From Ananas comosus (Eukaryota > Streptophyta > Magnoliopsida > Poales > Bromeliaceae): a DNA stretch of 64,000 bases. Under the pieces are notes generated by a model. It did no database searches and had not been told where the DNA came from. It was given only the letters and a program-made list of their open reading frames with translations. The translations under genes were made by a program, and so were the position numbers. Of the stretch, positions 34,637 through 46,673 are shown piece after piece; the stretch's first letter is position 1; each line of letters begins with the position of its first letter. The DNA is taken from positions 5,361,220-5,425,219 of the forward strand of contig NC_033630.1 of assembly GCF_001540865.1 (NCBI RefSeq). The letters are read 5' to 3'.

Positions 34637-35489
34637 TGTTAGTTTTAATTGTTTAAAATAGTGATTTAAAACTTGATTTTAGCCCATGGGCTTCCTGGGC
34701 AGCCCAACTCTCTATGGGCCTTGCATGGAAGCCTGTGCCTTAGTTTCTACATGAGGAGTTTAGTCCCATATTGGAAAGCAAAGATATGTTGTTATACTTT
34801 ATATACTCTCTTACTCTCACCTTTATTACTTGGGAGAATATGAGAGTGAAGCTTTCGACTAAACACACGCACGGCACGAGCCGGGCCGGGCTGCGGCGCG
34901 CGTCAACCTCGGGAAGGACCCTAACGAGATCAATCTGGATCTTGTCCAGATTTGGTCTTGGTCTCATCTCGGGAAGGTGCCAGATCTTGGTCAAAGATCC
35001 TCCTTGGACCATATTCCCGTTGGACCATTCCATAACCTGTCCTATATAAAGAGAGGTGCATTTGTGCATATACATTGTGAGCCTTAACCCGAGCTTGCAT
35101 ACTCTTGTTCATCTTCTCTTACACTGATCTTTACATCATCTCATCACTGAACTATACATTGCCATTTTTGCTGGATCTTTGAAAGCTCATACAGTTCCCT
35201 GAAGACGTGCCGACGGGGTGGACAGCGGTCGTTGTACGGGGTGGACAGCGGTCGTTGTATCGCTAGGAGTGATTGCCGGAGCCTCGTACGTGAAGGGGCA
35301 ATCTTGCTTCTAGGACAGTGCTTTCGCATGCCTCGACTCACAGACTTCATCTGATCTTTTAATCTTCATAGCATTAACTATTTAAGTTTTGCTTAAGGTT
35401 TTTAAAACTGAAGTTAAATTGTTTTCATTCAAAATTGTTTATAAAGATATTTTACTAAAGATTTTAGAAAGAGAATAATTTTTCCAACA
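34637..35489 (+). mobile_element. Solo LTR with 5-bp target duplication
   Basis: The unit begins TGTTAGTTTTAATT and ends ATTTTTCCAACA, so its ends are inverted TGTT...AACA. AAAAT stands on both sides (34632-34636 and 35490-35494). A TATA box (tatataaa, 35043-35050) is followed by a short leader-like region. A 23-base GC-rich word (ggggtggacagcggtcgttg core) is duplicated in tandem at about 35213-35258. Orientation is taken from the TATA box. It is probably Copia-derived, but no internal region is left to prove it. Confidence 0.82.
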
Positions 35490-35494
35490 AAAAT

Positions 35495-36450
35495 AAAGAA
35501 TCACAATGTTTGCCTTTCATCATCAAGCCATAAGAGAGGGCATTAGAGAATCTACTGTTCCATATCCAACATGATTTATGTGAGTGAGATTGGAGCTGTT
35601 TGCAAGGCTGAATAGAGTAAAAAGCTTTTCGATGAGAATACGTGCGGAGTTTCCCTGTAAGTCTTTAAAGGCCAGTAGTTTGTTAGAGAAAAAGGAGTAC
35701 AACAATTCGAGATACATGATGAGATGAGACAAAAAGTAGCACAGCTTAGTAGATAGCTCTAGCACGGATGCACGGATGAGATAAAATGAAGTGCTGATAG
35801 ATGTTGTGATGCACGAACGTATATGTAGACGCACTAGGTGCATGCTTTCTTAACGTCGTGAGTTGTTGGGAGGCAGGAATTACAGCAAAGGTAATCGGCA
35901 TGGGGTTATCAGGGGCTGCAGTTCAGGGATTTCGTGGTTGTTCGTTCACTGTCACCAAACTGCACAGTCGACTTGCTTTCTGAAACAACCGACTTTTCTA
36001 CGAGCATAAGTTATAAAGAATGGCGTTTTAGCGTTTATATACTTTAACACACCTCATACTTGGTTTGAATTGGCAGATCCAAGACAGGAACCCTGATAGG
36101 AGTTGAATTGATTAGCTCTAGCTATAATATCATGAAAAAAGAACTAGTCAACATAATATCATGAAAAAAGAACTAGTCAACATTATTTCAAGCTGTATAC
36201 GAAATCAAACAGCTATATCATTAACTAGATCTCAGTGCAGCTGCTGCTACATGTAATCAAGCAATCAAGCAATCAAGCAATCAAGCAATTGAAGGGATTC
36301 TCATGCCTCTATTGCCGATATTCTTCTTATTCATGTCTAGGTTCGTAGATACACACATTACTACAGATATGTAGGCCCAAGCAAGACCAACATCAGGTGC
36401 TCGATCTTTTTTGTGGAGTTTGCTCAGAGAAGTTGCATCATTTGCAAAGC
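35495..36450. other. Intergenic, 3' flank of the reticulon gene
   Basis: Contains a 29-base tandem duplication (catgaaaaaagaactagtca core, about 36124-36181) and a short caatcaag microsatellite (about 36257-36290). The bases adjoining 36451 are presumably the 3' UTR. No coding seen. Confidence 0.45.
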
Positions 36451-38948
36451 TTACTCAACCAACACCATGGCTTGTTTCTGCTCCTCTTCTTCCATTTCCG
36501 TGTCACCATTCTCTTCTTCCTTACGGATTGATTGTCGTTGATGGTGGTAACGTAATATCACGACAGAAACAAATGCTGCACAATGAAAAAAGCATTAGCA
36601 CGTTCTCCATAATAAGTAGAGCAAATGCATACTATCCGACATATGAATGCAATGCTTATTTAATAGGTCTATCTCTTGTGTCTTAACTAATCAGACAATA
36701 GATAAGATTTTCCATGTTTGTTTTAGCCCTTCACTGTTGGCAGGTTCAAGGAATCCAAAATGTGTTTTGCATAGCAAAGTTGATCAGATTTACTACAACC
36801 GCTTTATCAAGTATCAATACGAATTATCGCTTTGTCAAATTTTACTGCCTTTCATCATTACCATCACTTGATGCATTCGAGAAAAAAAAAATCTTGTTTA
36901 CTTTTCTTATCACAGGGAATTCAAGTTCTGTGAATATTTAAATACAAGATTCCAGGATATGAAAAAAAGTCAGAGGTATGTCTACTAGACTGCTGCACAT
37001 AAAATGGAATAATGAATTGTTGACTTGTATAGTGAACTGCACATGCACTACCGTTTTAATCTCCATATCTGGTTGATTATTGGAAAAAAGATCTTTTATA
37101 TTTAAGGAACAGTGCATGAATTAATAGCAAAATCCTGAAGTCACTTATTAGGTTTTGTGCTCAAGTGTAACCACCAAATTCTAGTAGAATTCGAGTGCGA
37201 AATGTAAAAACTTTTTTGAATATAAATCAAAGATTTCTAGCTACGAATTGTTTGTCGTACCTGCGATAATCCGAGTCTTGACACTAAACAAGTTCCATAA
37301 CATTGTTGCGGCCGATGCGGCTACAAATCTCTTGCGCGGGCATGATTTCCATGCTTCCATCACCCAATTGCTTGCATTCTCAACTGATATATTACAAGTA
37401 TGCACCATTATCCAAGGTTTCAAATGCATTCATCCTCTATATTGTATTAATTAACAACGGGCAACTTCTTTTACCTCTCCTATGAATCTGCTCTGTGTAG
37501 CAAGTGTAGAGTTTCGGAATAGTGAAGCTCAAGAAAAACCCTGCAAAATTTCAGAAACCAAAATGAACATCAGGAGCTCTCACCTTTTCACCAATGTAAT
37601 GCGGCGTATTAATAGGATATTATCATGGTAATGTCTAGTTGAACTATACCTGCTGCTAAAAGCCTCCAAAAGGTTATCAGGTGACCATACTTGGCCCCGA
37701 AAAGAAGAAGAGGTAACACCTGATATTAGAGATAAAACTTCAGTAATTCTTGAAAGTTTCCACTAAAGTGTAGATTAATGGAAGGCTGAGAAAAGTTTGA
37801 AGACTCACTTTGAGAGTCATCGATGGCTCACCGGAGAACATCTCTCGAATCTTCGACATGGCGGCATTCGCAATAGGTAGTATTACACGGGCCGCGCGGA
37901 CGATATCTTCTTCTTTCAACTCAAAGCTCCCTCCCCATTTTATCTGCTGCCTATAAATGAATGAGACTTTCAAATCATTAAGTTCAACTTTTCATCAGGA
38001 ATGTGTACAGAGGAAAATTTTGAGTAGAAAAGATTAAGTACCTCTGGGGCACAGAATCTCTGAAGAAGGCCAAGCCCAAAATCAGAATACCCAGGTGACA
38101 AATTGCGGAGATGATGCTGCAAATAGCCCCCAAAATCTTAATCTAAGAACAATTCCGCGTGAGAAATATTCTTAGTAAACACAAATTGCTCGTACCTGAA
38201 GCTAAAATCTTTGGAAAATGAAGACGACAAGAAGAACATCGACCCGAAACCGAACCAAAGAGACGATTTCGCGACGTTCTTCCACATTATCAGTTCCAAA
38301 ATCCTCTCCCACAAACCTTCTACTTTTATTTGTTTGTCGTGAGAAATTACTTCTGCATTGCAAACCGATGTCATCAGCATTAGCTCAAAACTAAGAAAAA
38401 TTAAATCAAGAACCAAAACATTTTGGAATAACCCATGAACCTTCATAAGATCTTCACTTACTGGGCAATGGACTCGGGATCGGAGAAGGCGCCGAAGCCG
38501 CCAGATCCAGCTTCTCTTTGATCGCCACCTTGGTCCTGCTCTGCTTCCTCCTCCTCACCCTCCCAAGCTCATCCTCCCCCCCATGGCCCAATTCCCTCTC
38601 ATCTCTAGCAATATCCTTCTCAAGCCTGCGCCGAGCCCTTCGAGCGTTCCTCGGCGACGCGCAACCGATGAGCCCATTGGCGGCGGCGGCGGCGGCGGCG
38701 GCGACCGCCGCCCTGCCCTTCCCTCTCCGGCGAGGCGTCGGGGTGGGGGCGTCGAGGCTCTCCCTCGGGGGGCGGCGGTGGGGGGAGGGGGAGAGGATGA
38801 GGAGCTCGTGGAGGGAGATGGGGCTGCGGCGGGTGTGGTTGGTGGCGAGGTGGAGTGGGGACGGGGAGATTGGGGATCTTCTTGGTTTTGAGTGAGGAGG
38901 GGAGGAGCGAGTGTAAGGGGGAGTGGAGGGGGTGGGGGACTCGTCCAT
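36451..38948 (-). CDS. Reticulon-like protein, RTNLB17/18 type, eight exons
   Basis: Spliced minus-strand gene with exons 38948-38462, 38352-38196, 38116-38042, 37950-37809, 37719-37650, 37540-37475, 37383-37261 and 36575-36451. All junctions are GT-AG and the joined frame gives 414 residues. Reticulons shape ER tubules through two hydrophobic hairpins. Residues 1-162 are a basic, Ser/Pro-rich N-terminus with LHELLILSPSPHRRP and CASPRNARRARRRLE, signatures of the RTNLB17/18 subgroup, plus a poly-Ala run. The reticulon domain spans about 186-384, with hairpin 1 around WFGFGSMFFLSS to LGILILGLAFF and hairpin 2 around PLLLFGAKYGHLITFW to FFLSFTIPKLY. The tail is acidic (EEEENGDTEMEEEEQKQ). The 5' leader has CT and TTC repeats. 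It lies next to the OB-fold gene, on the same strand. Confidence 0.95.
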
Positions 38949-38954
38949 GGTGGG

Positions 38955-38989
38955 TTGGTGGAGGAAGAAGAAGAAGAAGAAGAAGAAGA

Positions 38990-39042
<53 letters not shown>
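38955..39042 (-). repeat. (TTC)n and (CT)n tracts in the reticulon 5' leader
   Basis: On the coding (minus) strand a run of CT dinucleotides (about 38997-39040) followed by TTC repeats stands directly before the ATG at 38948. Pyrimidine-rich leaders of this kind are common in plant genes and may affect transcription or translation. Confidence 0.7.
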
Positions 39043-39043
<1 letters not shown>

Positions 39044-41606
39044 GAGGAGGAGGAGATTTAGGGGTTATGGTGGGGGAATTGTTTGGAGATTTTCTCGTTT
39101 GATGTTGGGACCGGAATATAGCCGTTGGAAGAGGGAAGGAAACTCTCTGTTCTTTATTATGATTTTGGTGGGCTTGTTTAATGAAGGGGGAAGTTTTGAA
39201 TTGAGGAGAGAGCGAGAGGGCCAAAGAAAAGGGGGAACAGCATCAAACGGCTAGGAGATGCATTGACTCATGAGAAATTGTTGCCTACACCAGGTGTATG
39301 AGTATATCCGTACATATTATGCACCAGACATGCAAATGCCTATCCGGTAATAACTAGTGGGTCCTGTTTGAACTTGAGAATAATTTTTTCGGATATAAAA
39401 ATTTTCTTATATCATTTGCCAGTAAAAAGTTTAATTTTTTATTTCTTGAAAGACTTTTGTGCTCGTGATTTAGAAGGATAATATATGTTGTCTCACATTC
39501 GAAATAAGATATTTATTTATCCAAAAAATACGACTATAAATAATAATAAAATGAGGAATGCTTCAATACACCGGCTAAATTAAATCTAGCCGTTCATATT
39601 TTAAGGACGAGATTGACTTTTGCATAATAGTTACCTGCTCAGCAGGCTACCATTCATAAGGGTAATATGAAAAAGTAAATACAATCTGATTACCAAATTT
39701 GATTAATCCTATACAAATATTTGTTTCCTTATTTAATTTTGTTACTTACCAAATCAGATAGTGCTAATTTGATAAGTAATAAACCTTTATAAAATTGAAT
39801 TTAAAATTCAATTTGAGCTTAAACTTTATAATTGTGTACATTAAATTCAAATTTAATTTTAATGTTAATTTTCAGAACGAAAAAATTTATGATTAAATGA
39901 ATAGTATATTTCAATTCAAATTGTTAATTTGATATTAAAATGACACGAAATTTCAAATATATTAACTTATTTTAAATTGTAAATTATGCTGTATTTATAA
40001 ACATAACTTTTATTATTTATTTAAATTAAAGGCTTCTATTTTTAAAATTAAATTTAAATTGTTCATTCGATAGTAAAAACAACATTAAAGTTTAAAAATA
40101 TTGATTAAAATTAAATTTTTAATTTAGATTTAGTTTATATTATAGTTAAAAAAATAAATTTTGTTAACTATTTAAACTAAACGATTCTATGTTTGAAAAT
40201 TAACTTTAAATTATAAATCTGAATTTAATTTTAACTAGTATAATTTCAAATTATCTTTAAAAAGGCTTTTAGTTTGTTTAAATTACACATTAAGTTTATT
40301 TAACTTGGATCATTTATTCAAATGGTATAACTTATCTTTACATTGTCAATCTGTAATTAAAAAAGTTTTACTGTCTCTGTATGGTTTAGCTCATTTTTAT
40401 TTTGGCATTCCATGGTCTAAAAAATCACTCTGCGCCAATTCAAAGTTTAGCGCATTTTTCACTTCGCCACCACATTATTTTTTAAAAATTTTACTTTACC
40501 GCCTATTTTGACATAGGATTTTTTGATAAAATAAAAATTAAATTAATTAGGTTAATATTACACTGATTGAGCCATCCAATCAAATAATTATAACTTGAAC
40601 AATTAACTTCGGATCGACTATCCATGTTCAAAAGTTAAAATATTAATATATTACATTCTTTTTAATTGAATTTTAGCTTTCACCGGCCAATTTCAATTTA
40701 TTAAGAGTTTTGTTTTGAAGTTTGACCACATCAACTTCAACTCATCATTCAGCCATCTAAATTGGAGCGTAAGGCTCGATGCAATAATTTAGAAGATTTG
40801 AATAAAATTGGACAACCAAAGTATTATGTTTCTTATAATTTGAGAAAAAATGTGTAATTTGTTCTGAGACTTGTAAAGATTATAAAAGTGTTATTTATTT
40901 TAATTAAGGTATTGAACTGAATTTATTAGTACTATTGATCACAAAGTCAAATACAAAATTTTTCAAACATTCACTTGGGGATAATATTTTATATTCAATT
41001 ACTTAGATGGAAAAAATGAACTGTGACTTAAAAATTTTAAGTGTAGATTAGTTATTAAGCAATGGACATGAATTTCTCTCTCAAAAAGCTTCGGAGGAAG
41101 ATGTCTGTGAGTGAAAACTTTCCAAAAATAGAATGTAATATTTTATAATTACTAAAGGGGCATTATGGGAATGAAAATAAAAATTTACAAAAAAATCCTT
41201 CATATTACTTTTACATATGAGAAAATAGTTTGCCCTTGATAAGAGGGTGACTGGTATCTACGGCAGTAAAAGTCAATCACCCTCTTAACTAAAAGACACC
41301 TCCACCATTCATTTTAAAAAATTTAAAGGTCGAGATTTTTTTGGTGCACAGGAGCATTGCTCTAAAAAAATTTCATGTAAGTACAAATTAGGAGTTTAAT
41401 TTTGACTTATTAAAAAGTATTAGCATTTGTGATTTGATAGAATTGTGTACTTAACCTGCAAGTTGATTTTTCTTATTATGAGATATTTGCAAGTTGATTT
41501 TTCTTATTATGAGATATTGGTTCGAAGGTTGAATATAGTATATCTTTTCAAATATTTGATGATGTTCTTATCTAGCATACAGCATACGTCTCCAAGATCT
41601 TAACAA
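39043..41606. other. Reticulon upstream region and AT-rich intergenic DNA
   Basis: The first 200 bases are the likely promoter. From about 39550 to 41365 the sequence is AT-rich, and its outer parts (gcttcaatacacc, attgacttttgc; and gtaaaagtcaatcac, ggtgcacaggagc) look weakly inverted, which could mean an old element about 1.8 kb long. No gene is seen. Confidence 0.35.
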
Positions 41607-41613
41607 GTTAATA

Positions 41614-41803
41614 TTTTTTTTGAGAGATAGGTACCATGTTATTCTTTTCGTTTATTTCATTTAAAAATAAATTTAGCTGAAAATGTGAATCAATTAGGAT
41701 TCGAACTTGGGTCTTCGAGTACCAACCACCAAGTTGTTTGCAGGATTCGAAATTGAGTTTTCGAGTACCAATCACTAAATCTTTCGCCACTTTCACTAGA
41801 AAT
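41614..41803 (-). mobile_element. SINE with duplicated promoter region
   Basis: Same family as the SINEs at 18979 and 22703, flanked by GTTAATA (41607-41613 and 41804-41810). On the minus strand the region from the A-box-like to the B-box-like motif occurs twice in tandem: ttagtgattggtactcgaaa with tttcgaatcct, then ttggtggttggtactcgaag with gttcgaatcct. The body and A tail follow. Confidence 0.75.
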
Positions 41804-42252
41804 GTTAATACATCAAAATATATGCACCAGCATAGGATAAGAAATTACACTTTATTCAGGTCAGCTGTTCATTGAGCACGCATCTGATGATACAACGTTA
41901 AATCCATGATGCAAAATACAAATAAGAGATTAAAAGGATCTCAACGGCGCAAGAAACAAAATTAAAAAAATGTTACATGTACACCATTTTATAAGATTAC
42001 ACTTTACTCATATGAGGATTTAAAAACTCTCTTTTGACTTAGTATTATTAAAAATAGTTGATAAAACAACTGAGTAAATTTAAATCTTTCAAAGCCTAAA
42101 TTATAAGATTACACATATATTATAAGTGTTAGGATAACATTGCTCAAAAAGATTTGGACAAAAGGAATTAAAAATGTTCTTTAAAAGGAAAAATCTCAAA
42201 ACAGTCCCCTTTTGCGTATCTGATACAACTGCAGGTTAATGTGCCCTTTGCA

Positions 42253-42939
42253 TAGGATTGGCAAATGAGCCAGCCGGCTCGCGTTTGGCTTGATATTCGG
42301 TCCGCTCAAGCTCGACTCAAAATTAAATAAACTGAGCTTGAAGAAAAAATAAAACTTGAAATATATTTCAAGCAAAGCTTGAGTATTACTGGACTCACTC
42401 GAATGAGGCTCGAAAAGCTCGAATATAATAAAAATATTTATAAATATATAAATACAAATATAATTATATATAATATATATTTTAATTATATACAATAATA
42501 TATAATATCTATATTAATTACATGTATATAGAGTTTAAGTTATTAGACATATTTATTGGCCCATAAAATCAACCAGCAAATTCCTACTCTAATTACTCTC
42601 TCCCCGTCTTTTTCACTTGCTTGCAGTGTCGCTTCCTCTAAATTATTTTTCTTAGTATTATGATACTGTATTTCATACATTTATTTTGTATTTTGAACTA
42701 TTAGACATATTTTTATATCAAATTTTAGATTATATATATAAAAATTAAACTATAAATTGCATGATTTAAGAATTTCAAATGGTTCCTTTAGAGCTCGAAC
42801 TCGCTTGACTCGAAGTTAAGCTCACTCGAGTTCAGCTCGAATTAATTTCAAGCCGAGCTTGAGCCTAAATTCAAAATTAATTTCAAGCCAAGCTTGAGGT
42901 AAGATAATCTCGCTCAAGCTCAGCTCCTTTCCACCCCTA
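42253..42939. repeat. hAT-like MITE (gagccgagc family), 687 bp
   Basis: Begins taggattggcaaatgagcc and ends ctttccacccctA. Flanked by CCTTTGCA (42245-42252) and CCCTTGCA (42940-42947), an 8-bp duplication with one mismatch. Internal words such as gctcgactcaaaattaaat and aagccgagcttgag are shared with 57414-57996 and 62409-63489. Confidence 0.85.
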
Positions 42940-43367
42940 CCCTTGCAGAGTGCCTTGCACAATACAGATCAAGCATATGAAGCGTAAATAAAGTTTACCC
43001 ATAAAAGGATATCTAAAACATTTTCCGGGTTGATATGGGATACCTGGGTGATATTTACGTGGGAAGATTTAATAACACCCTTTCATATCTTGTCCTAAAA
43101 AAAAAACTAGTAATGACCGTTATTTATCATCTTAGTTGCAAGGCGGTCAATATTATACCAACTTGCTCAATCTGTATCAGAAATTGCAGCAGATGAAATC
43201 CTGATGCCAACTTCTGATACTACAGGAACTCAAGTACTCAACCAATGCCTTTTTCTATTTTTTTACAAAAGGAACTTCAAGAACCTAATTGACTTGCAGA
43301 GTAATCTGATTAGCAACACCATAAGCACTATCAAAAGGTATATACAGAAGACAAGTTTAAAAGATAA

Positions 43368-43768
43368 TAATTTCATATAGGTTCCTACAAATATAGTGAA
43401 TGACAAATATATCACTATAAAGTTCAACTTTTATATATTGTTCCTGCAAAAGTTTTGATATTTTCAAATATATCTCTGCCGTTAGAATTCGTTAGAAAAA
43501 TTTAGTTAATCATATATTAAATATTTAACCCCGGTTAATTTTTGATATTTTTATCCCTCTTATATTATACTGTTATGGCTTTCGGAGGACATATTTGTCA
43601 TGACAAAATTGAAAATATAAATAGTTTTCTAACGGTCCTCTAACGGTAACAAACCAGAGAGACATATTTGAAAACATTAAAACTTTTGTAGGAACAACAT
43701 ATAAAAATTGAACTTTGTAGTAATATATTTGTCATTCACTATATTTGCAGAGACCTGTATGAATTAAC
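43368..43768. repeat. MITE with about 110-bp inverted ends
   Basis: The left end (caaatatagtgaatgacaaa and onward) pairs with its complement at the right (tttgtcattcactatatttg). The middle contains two inverted ctaacgg words. No clear target duplication. It ends about 210 bases from the stop of the aminotransferase gene. Confidence 0.7.
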
Positions 43769-43980
43769 CCTGGGAACTTGCATTCACTACATAAATATAT
43801 AAAAAGCACAAACTGGAACACGGAAGAGTCACCAGCCTTTCTGAAAAATACACAGTAAATAACTGCTAATATTGATTGCACTCCAGAGTCAAATAGGGAA
43901 TAGCACAAGAAATTAAACATAGGAATAATCCTTTTATGCAAAGTAAATCACGATAATACAGTTCTTTAACAACATCCTCC

Positions 43981-46673
43981 TCATTCGTAAGGAACACGAA
44001 CCCTTTCTGGACCTTCCCTCAGGTCCTCCCAAAGCAAATCAGAGAGCGCGAGTGTTAGTTTCCCCACTTTTCCTGCACAAAAGAAGCAAATGTTAATCTT
44101 ATCAAATGGAACCGAGAGCAGACTAAGTAGCGACAAAGATTATTATTACCATCTCCAATGGGCTGACCATCCCATTCAATAATAGGTAATATAGGAAGCC
44201 CACTTCCCACAAACATCATCTGGGCTGACTCCTTTGCTTCATTCAGAGTGATATTCGCGGTGCTCACACTCTTAAGAAGGCCCTTCTCAACCAATTTTGG
44301 TGCTAAGGCCAGTAGCCTCTTTGCAGTACATCCGCTCAGGATTTTATCGAATGAAGGAAGCACCAAATCCCGGCTTTTGCTGATAAATGCGACATTTACA
44401 TTAGGCCCCTCTGCAATATACCCTTGCTCATCGACCCATATTGAAGCAAATGCGCCTTTCTCTTCCGCTTCCATTACAGCGAGAACATTTGGGAGGTAGT
44501 TTACGTTCTTCATTGTTGCAAACATAGGAGGTTTCATCGGGGTGTTGGATGTAACAACCTTCACGCCTTCTTTGCACTGAGAGTAGTCATCGCCTATGAC
44601 GACACCATAGAATGCGGCTTTAGGGCAGCCTTTGGGTGAAAGCAAGAAATCACCAGGGCCCGCGCTCAGCCAGTATCTGATCGAGCCTTTCTTGCACTTT
44701 GATGCAGCTGTCATCTGGATGAGTATCGTTCGTAGAGTTTCGCGAGGAAAAGGTGGAGTGATCTTTGCTTTCGATGACGACCTCAGGAACCGGTCCAAAT
44801 GTGCATCGAGCTCGTACAAGTAGCTATGAATGTTGTTGACAGAGATAGTTCGTAATTAGACATACATGATGGCCCATGAATAATTCATGACGATAAAATG
44901 TTTCAATTGATAGGCTCAAAGCTTTTTAACCTAATAATCAAGCATTCAATTTCTGTGCCATAATTTCACAACCAACAAATTGAGTTGGATCAAACAGCCC
45001 TCAACTATGAACGTTTGGCCAAGAACTAAGTCATAAATTGCAAATATCCAGGACTCTGGATTTCAAAAGATATTACGCCAGAGAATAGCTTTTGTCCTTG
45101 ATCTACGATACTAGCTGATAAAGTATACAGGTCTTTAGAGGTTAGACTTTCATCTTATTCTGAAAGATTGCTTGACCAAGATGAAGAACACGAGATTGAT
45201 GCACAGGAAATTACATGTGACTAGTGAGCAGAGAAGACCATGGTTAAAGAACAACAAAAACAAATATACTATAGGTTAATGTAGAAACATATTTCAAGAA
45301 ATTATGCATATGAGGCCTGTTAACAAGGTAGATGAAGATTTTTTATTCCTTCTCTCTTTTTCCTTTTCTTTTTCGCTTTTCTTCTTCTGTTTTTTTAAGA
45401 TCTAGGGAAGGTAAATGTCCAGTATTCTCAAAATAGTATCGTACTGCCTAGAGAACTTCAAAACATAAACGTGAATAGATAGAGTGATAAGTTTAGTAAA
45501 CATAAAACTTGCCAACATGAACATCTCACAATCACCTTTACAAAAAATCAGAAAATGATTCATGAAAACAATACAAGGTTAATAGCAGTTCCCTGTACTT
45601 GATTTATTAAAAAAATTTCATGCAAGCACATAGAACTTTGGAGAAGTAAAAAAAGATTCCCCTACGTGTTCAGCATTAGGACAACAATTTCAGAGTATTA
45701 TAATCGCAAGGATCAGTATTAAGAGCTGTGCCTACCCATCCATGAGCATAGCAGTATCAAAAACACCGTGTCCTCTGTGAACCATGTGATCATCAATTGG
45801 AATAACCATCATGGCTGGATCAAGTATGATCGCACCAATGACGCTAGAGTACATCGCTGGGTATGCCTGTTTCCTCCCAGATCCCCATTGTTCTTTCAGC
45901 TTCTCCAGCACCTACCCAATCCAGTAAAAAAAAAAACTTAAATTTAAAGTCACAGTGGCCTGAATGAGAAGCATGGAGACCTACCTTACTGCAAAACACG
46001 AAAATATGTCAAGATACTTGCTTCCTCTCTAAAAACTAGTATACACTAAAAAAAAAAACTACGGATTTCATCTCAACTTTTGAGGATTTTTCAAACTAAT
46101 ATCTAAACATTGAAAAGTTTGATTCTAGCGCTCATTTATATAATATCTTTAATTTTAGCACATTCCAATCAGAATTTAGCTGTATCTGTGACATTTTCGA
46201 CAAAATATGTGGCAACCTAATAGAAAACTATTATATTTGATGAAAATTCATAAAATCTAATGGAATTTCACAAAATTTTCTAAGTAGTTTTAAAAATTAA
46301 AAAACAATGAAAGGGTAGTAGATGACAAAATCAAGGTGCCAAATTTAATTGATCGTGCAACTAAGTTTTCCATGAAAAGAATCACCTCGACGGAGCAAAT
46401 GGTTTCCCCAGTTCCACTTTATAACGAACGAAGTAAATCCCATAGGAACCCAAACACTAAATGCAAGCAATAGTAACAAAGTGTAGCAATTTACCTCTAC
46501 CCCGGTGGAGTAGACCGGGACTTGGACATGGGCCCCTGATTCAGTAAAAACAAACGGAAAAGTAGTGATAATTAGAACAAGCCATCAAAGTGTTCGACGA
46601 AATGCGTCAGCTAGGAACAAGAGCGGAAACCGAGGAAACTGAAACCTGGGTTCGGATCGGAGGAGCCATCCAT
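43981..46673 (-). CDS. Class IV PLP aminotransferase: plant aminodeoxychorismate lyase / D-amino-acid transaminase-like
   Basis: Spliced minus-strand gene with exons 46673-46646, 46535-46495, 45911-45736, 44823-44150 and 44072-43981. GT-AG introns join in frame to 336 residues. The fold-type IV PLP enzymes of this subgroup act on D-amino acids or convert aminodeoxychorismate to p-aminobenzoate for folate; the reaction cannot be chosen from sequence. Visible motifs are YPAMYSSVIGAIILDPAMM, DDHMVHRGHGVFDTA, GYLYELDAHLDRF, ATMKNVNYLPN with the probable PLP lysine near residue 187, YIAEGPNVNVAF with the conserved Glu near 220, SGCTAKRLL and the C-terminal LALSDLLWEDL. Only a short N-terminus precedes the domain: the ATG at 46673 is the first in frame after a TAA at 46769-46767, so no transit peptide is evident, whereas Arabidopsis At5g57850 has one. 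Confidence 0.93.

Noticed and set aside
38518..39254. Plus-strand ORFs opposite the first reticulon exon
   Set aside because: Antisense shadow of a GC-rich exon; the minus frame joins seven further exons in phase.
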